Source of the DNA: Deltaproteobacteria bacterium
GTDB taxonomy: Bacteria > Desulfobacterota > Desulfobulbia > Desulfobulbales > VMSU01
Direction: 5' to 3'
DNA length: 10,149 nt
Assembly: GCA_021789795.1 (NCBI GenBank)
Contig: JAJYJA010000081.1
Location: 1-10,149, forward strand
Positions 7,430-10,149 of the stretch are shown here, in pieces. The translations under genes and the position numbers were made by a program. Every line of letters begins with the position of its first letter. Position 1 is the stretch's first letter. The notes below the pieces were generated by a model, which was not told the origin of the DNA, did not search any database, and saw only the letters and a list, made by a program, of their open reading frames with translations.

Positions 7430-9847
7430 GTGGGGGCGAGATTGCTACCAGGGCCGGCCTCCGCCGGCCTGTGGCCGTTTATCGGATGCGCCATCGGCGC
7501 CTGGATCGCTAAAGACCGCTGGCCACGGCTTGCCCCCTATCTCGTCGGTCTGCTGTTTCTGACCAGCGGCTGGCTCGACGCCAGGCTGTCCCTTGCCCCG
7601 CCGCCCGCTCCCGACTCCATAGCCCAGCTGGCCCAGAAACACCGGGAGGTATCCCTGCTCGGGGTTCTGAACCGTAGCCCGGCGGTGGGCCCGGAGCGCA
7701 GCACCCTGCTGATGGACTGCCAGGCCCTGCTGGAGGGCCAGGACTGGCGCCCGGCCCAGGGACTGATTCAACTTACCCTCCCCGGCCCGCCCCCGCCAGG
7801 GATAGTCCCCGGCGACCTCTTTCTCGCCCGGGCCGCCATCGGCCCGGTGCCCAGCTACGGGGTGCCGGGGGCCTTCGATTACCGGGAATACCTGGCCTAT
7901 CAGGGCATCCGGGCCAGCGGCTTTATCCGCTCCCCAGCCCTGATCGCCAAGGTCACCCAACTCCCGCCTCCCTCCCTGGCCCAACGACTGCGGTTCCTAC
8001 CCGAAAGAATCCGCTACCGCCTAAGCCGTCTTCTGGCCCGCACCCTGCCCCAGCCAGAGGCCGGCGTCTATCAGGCCATCCTCCTGGGCGAGATGGCGGG
8101 CCTGCCGCCGACGGTGCTGGAGGACTTCAAGGCCAGCGGCAGCGTCCATATCCTGTCCATCTCCGGACTGCACATGGCCCTGGTCTCCCTGGTCTCCACC
8201 CTCGTCATCTCCTTCCTGCTTCGCCGCTCGACCTGGATGCTGCTTAATCTGCCCGCCCCCAAGGTCGCGGCCCTGCTCTCGCTGTTGCCCCTGACCCTCT
8301 ACGCCCTGATCGCCGGCTTCAACCCGCCGGTGGTGCGCTCCCTGGTCATGGTGGCCATCTTCATCCTCGCCCTGCTGGTTGACCGGCAGTGGTCGATCAT
8401 CAACAACCTGGCCCTGGCAGCCCTCATACTGCTGGCCGCAAATCCCCCGCTGCTGTTCACCGCCTCCTTCCAACTGACCTTCGGGGCGGTGCTGGCCATC
8501 GCCATCTTCGCCCCCGCCGGGTCGGAAATCATCGGCAGGCTCCCGGCCCCCAAGACCGACTGTTCCCTGCCCGTCCGCCTCGGGCACGGCCTCCGCAAGT
8601 GGGGGCTGGCCTCCATCCTGGCCTCGCTGGCCGCCACCCTGGGCACGGCGCCCATCCTGGCCTGGCAGTTCAACCGCATCCCCCTGGTCAGCCCGCTCTC
8701 CACCCTGCTCATCGAACCCTTCCTCTGCCTGTGGTCGCTCTTCCTGGGCCTGGCCGCCTGCCTGCTCACTGGACTGCCGGCCCTGGCCCACCAGATGTTC
8801 GTCTGGGGCGGTCTGGGGATCAAGGTCTCGGTAGGCCTCGCCCGGCTCTGCGCCCGGCTGCCGGCCAGCTCGATCTGGGTGCCCACCCCAGGGCTTGGCC
8901 TCACCGCCGCCTGGGTCGCCGGCCTGCTGCTCCTCGCCCACTGGCGGCGACTGTCCCGACGAGGCGTCGGCCTGGGCGCGGGCCTGATCGTCATCCTCTG
9001 CCTGATCGATCTCAGGCCCCTGCTGGCCAAGCCGGACAGGCCCCAGACCCGCCTTTCGGTGCTGGACGTGGGCCAGGGCAGCGCCATGATCGCCGAACTG
9101 CCGGACGGCGAGGTCTTCCTGATCGACGGCGGCCGCAAGCCCTCGCCCGCCTCCGCCGGTTTCGACGTGGGCGAAAACCTGATCGCCCCCTTCCTCTGGC
9201 GGCGGGGCCTCACCCGGCTCACGGCGGTGATCTGTAGCCACCCGGACGCCGATCACTTCAACGGCATCCCCTTCATCCTCCGTCACTTCCGACCCCAAAC
9301 CCTGTGGATCAACGGCTCGGAGCACCGGGAAAACGGCTACCAGGAGCTGCTCGACCTGGCGGCACAGCTAAAGGTGCGGGTGCGGGTTCCCGTCCCCGGC
9401 CAAACGCTGGGCGAGGCCGACGGCGCCCGCCTCGTCTCCCTCACCGGCGGCCAGGCAGGCCAGACCACCTCCAGCCCGACGGCGGCCAGCGTCAACAACC
9501 AGAGCCTGGTGTTGAGCTTGAGCCAGGGCCGGATTCGGATACTCATGCCCAGCGACATCGAGCAACAGGAGGAAGAGGCGCTGCTCTCCGAGCCCAACCT
9601 AGCCAGCACGGTACTGGTGGCCCCTCATCACGGCAGCGACAGCTCCAGCTCGGAGGCGTTTGTCCGCGCCGTCGGCCCGCGGCTGGTGGCGATCTCGGCG
9701 GGCCAGAACCAGTCGGGCCACTTCCCGGCCCCGGCGGTGGAACGGCGGTACCAAGATCTGGGCTGCCGGGTGCTTGAAACCGCCGCCCACGGCAGCATCT
9801 TCCTGGCCACCGACGGGCAGCAAGTCAAGGTCAAAACCTATCGCTGA
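7430..9847 (+). CDS. comEC: ComEC/Rec2-family DNA internalization protein
   Basis: ComEC is the inner-membrane channel that moves single-stranded DNA into the cell during natural transformation. From GTG 7430 the product is 805 aa. An N-terminal membrane and DUF4131-like part (about 1-170) is followed by the Competence domain with YQAILLGEMAGLP (214-226) and SGSVHILSISGLHMALV (236-252). Many membrane segments follow, to about 525. The C-terminal metallo-beta-lactamase-like domain has LDVGQGSAMIAELPDG (545-560), LIDGG (564-568), SHPDADHFNG (603-612, HxDxDH), NNQSLVL (689-695), LMPSDIE (705-711, where Ser replaces the usual Gly before Asp), APHHGSD (731-737) and SAGQNQSGHFP (756-766). The protein appears complete and intact. 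The GTG has no ribosome site, and the frame upstream of it stays open and encodes what looks like the real first membrane segment; a CTG at 7370 overlapping the sigma-factor stop is a candidate start (825 aa). Confidence 0.93.
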   Translation: MGARLLPGPASAGLWPFIGCAIGAWIAKDRWPRLAPYLVGLLFLTSGWLDARLSLAPPPAPDSIAQLAQKHREVSLLGVLNRSPAVGPERSTLLMDCQALLEGQDWRPAQGLIQLTLPGPPPPGIVPGDLFLARAAIGPVPSYGVPGAFDYREYLAYQGIRASGFIRSPALIAKVTQLPPPSLAQRLRFLPERIRYRLSRLLARTLPQPEAGVYQAILLGEMAGLPPTVLEDFKASGSVHILSISGLHMALVSLVSTLVISFLLRRSTWMLLNLPAPKVAALLSLLPLTLYALIAGFNPPVVRSLVMVAIFILALLVDRQWSIINNLALAALILLAANPPLLFTASFQLTFGAVLAIAIFAPAGSEIIGRLPAPKTDCSLPVRLGHGLRKWGLASILASLAATLGTAPILAWQFNRIPLVSPLSTLLIEPFLCLWSLFLGLAACLLTGLPALAHQMFVWGGLGIKVSVGLARLCARLPASSIWVPTPGLGLTAAWVAGLLLLAHWRRLSRRGVGLGAGLIVILCLIDLRPLLAKPDRPQTRLSVLDVGQGSAMIAELPDGEVFLIDGGRKPSPASAGFDVGENLIAPFLWRRGLTRLTAVICSHPDADHFNGIPFILRHFRPQTLWINGSEHRENGYQELLDLAAQLKVRVRVPVPGQTLGEADGARLVSLTGGQAGQTTSSPTAASVNNQSLVLSLSQGRIRILMPSDIEQQEEEALLSEPNLASTVLVAPHHGSDSSSSEAFVRAVGPRLVAISAGQNQSGHFPAPAVERRYQDLGCRVLETAAHGSIFLATDGQQVKVKTYR

Positions 9848-9962
9848 CCGCCCCACCCCGGCGGCAGGACGGCGAAAACGAATATCACCCCCGGACAAGA
9901 CCGCGTTATAGCGGCCCAGGCTGAAATATCAGGGGCAAAAAACAAGACAACCGGCTACACTT
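9848..9962. other. Intergenic region after comEC
   Basis: No gene is visible. A small hairpin, CCGCC/GGCGG, lies just after the comEC stop (about 9849-9865) with no T-run. ACAACC near the right end of this spacer and GGTTGT just beyond repeat copy 3 form an inverted pair around that element. Confidence 0.4.
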
Positions 9963-10116
9963 GATGAGCTCGCAAAAAGGTAGCCGATGGCTAAGCAAAA
10001 GGGCCGATATACAAGGCGCGGGGTGTGTTTGGCGAGTGAGGCCATACAGATGATGGTATGCCGAACGAGCCAAACCGCCACGCGCCGCAGTAGATCGGTC
10101 TTTTTGCGACGCCATC
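9963..10116. repeat. Palindromic MITE-like repeat, copy 3, downstream of comEC
   Basis: This 154-bp element is nearly identical to copy 1: I count about five substitutions and one 3-bp insertion (GATGATGG against GATGG). It starts GATGAGCTCGCAAAAAGG and ends GTCTTTTTGCGACGCCATC, in the same orientation as the other copies. I see no direct target duplication; ACAACC and GGTTGT form an inverted pair in the flanks instead. As RNA it could fold into a long hairpin and might protect or end the comEC transcript. The remaining bases, 10117-10149, show nothing recognisable. Confidence 0.85.
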
Positions 10117-10149
10117 ATGGTTGTCCCTTGTGCCGCCCGTTGCCCGTCT

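Noticed and set aside
8021..9325. Minus-strand 434-aa open frame opposite comEC
   Set aside because: Its Gln/Gly/Asp-rich low-complexity translation is typical of the antisense frame of a GC-rich gene; ComEC motifs run along the plus strand throughout.
9906..10118. Minus-strand 70-aa open frame after comEC
   Set aside because: It is repeat copy 3 read as protein; a similar peptide comes from copy 1, with no known domain or ribosome site.

Overview
The window is about 10 kb of GC-rich bacterial chromosome. Lipid A/Kdo genes (waaA, lpxK, lpxC) show a Gram-negative host. A perfect sigma-54 promoter, a short RpoD-like sigma factor and a dispersed palindromic repeat of a type I remember from sulfate reducers suggest Desulfobacterota (former Deltaproteobacteria), perhaps Desulfobulbales. 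That placement is inferred; no marker gene settles it.

Layout. Positions 1-267 hold no recognisable gene: perhaps the 3' tail of an upstream gene, then a structured leader. waaA (Kdo transferase) and lpxK (lipid A 4'-kinase) overlap by 11 bp and form one unit, ending in a probable intrinsic terminator. After a 278-bp gap with a perfect -24/-12 sigma-54 promoter comes lpxC, the committed deacetylase of lipid A synthesis. malQ (4-alpha-glucanotransferase) converges on lpxC from the minus strand. The malQ/sigma-factor divergent region (about 5454-6041) holds two copies of a 151-190-bp palindromic repeat, a sigma-70-type promoter for malQ and another for the sigma factor gene. That gene is followed closely by comEC (DNA-uptake channel), probably co-transcribed. 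A third repeat copy lies 115 bp after comEC.

How the genes fit together: LpxC, LpxK and WaaA act in that order in the same pathway (deacetylation, 4'-phosphorylation, Kdo addition), but lpxC appears to have its own sigma-54-dependent control. MalQ is an independent glycogen/maltodextrin enzyme. The sigma factor and ComEC form a separate unit.

The genes themselves are ordinary families. The less ordinary content is: (i) the repeat family, one copy of which has a perfect 10-12-bp direct duplication of its target and sits between the malQ promoter and start codon; (ii) the sigma-54 promoter on lpxC; (iii) a comEC whose natural N-terminus lies upstream of any standard start codon, at a CTG overlapping the sigma-factor stop; and (iv) a sigma factor with region 1.1 but a short spacer and unusual region 2.4/3 residues. 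I found no defence system, CRISPR, phage genes, transposase, tRNA or rRNA.
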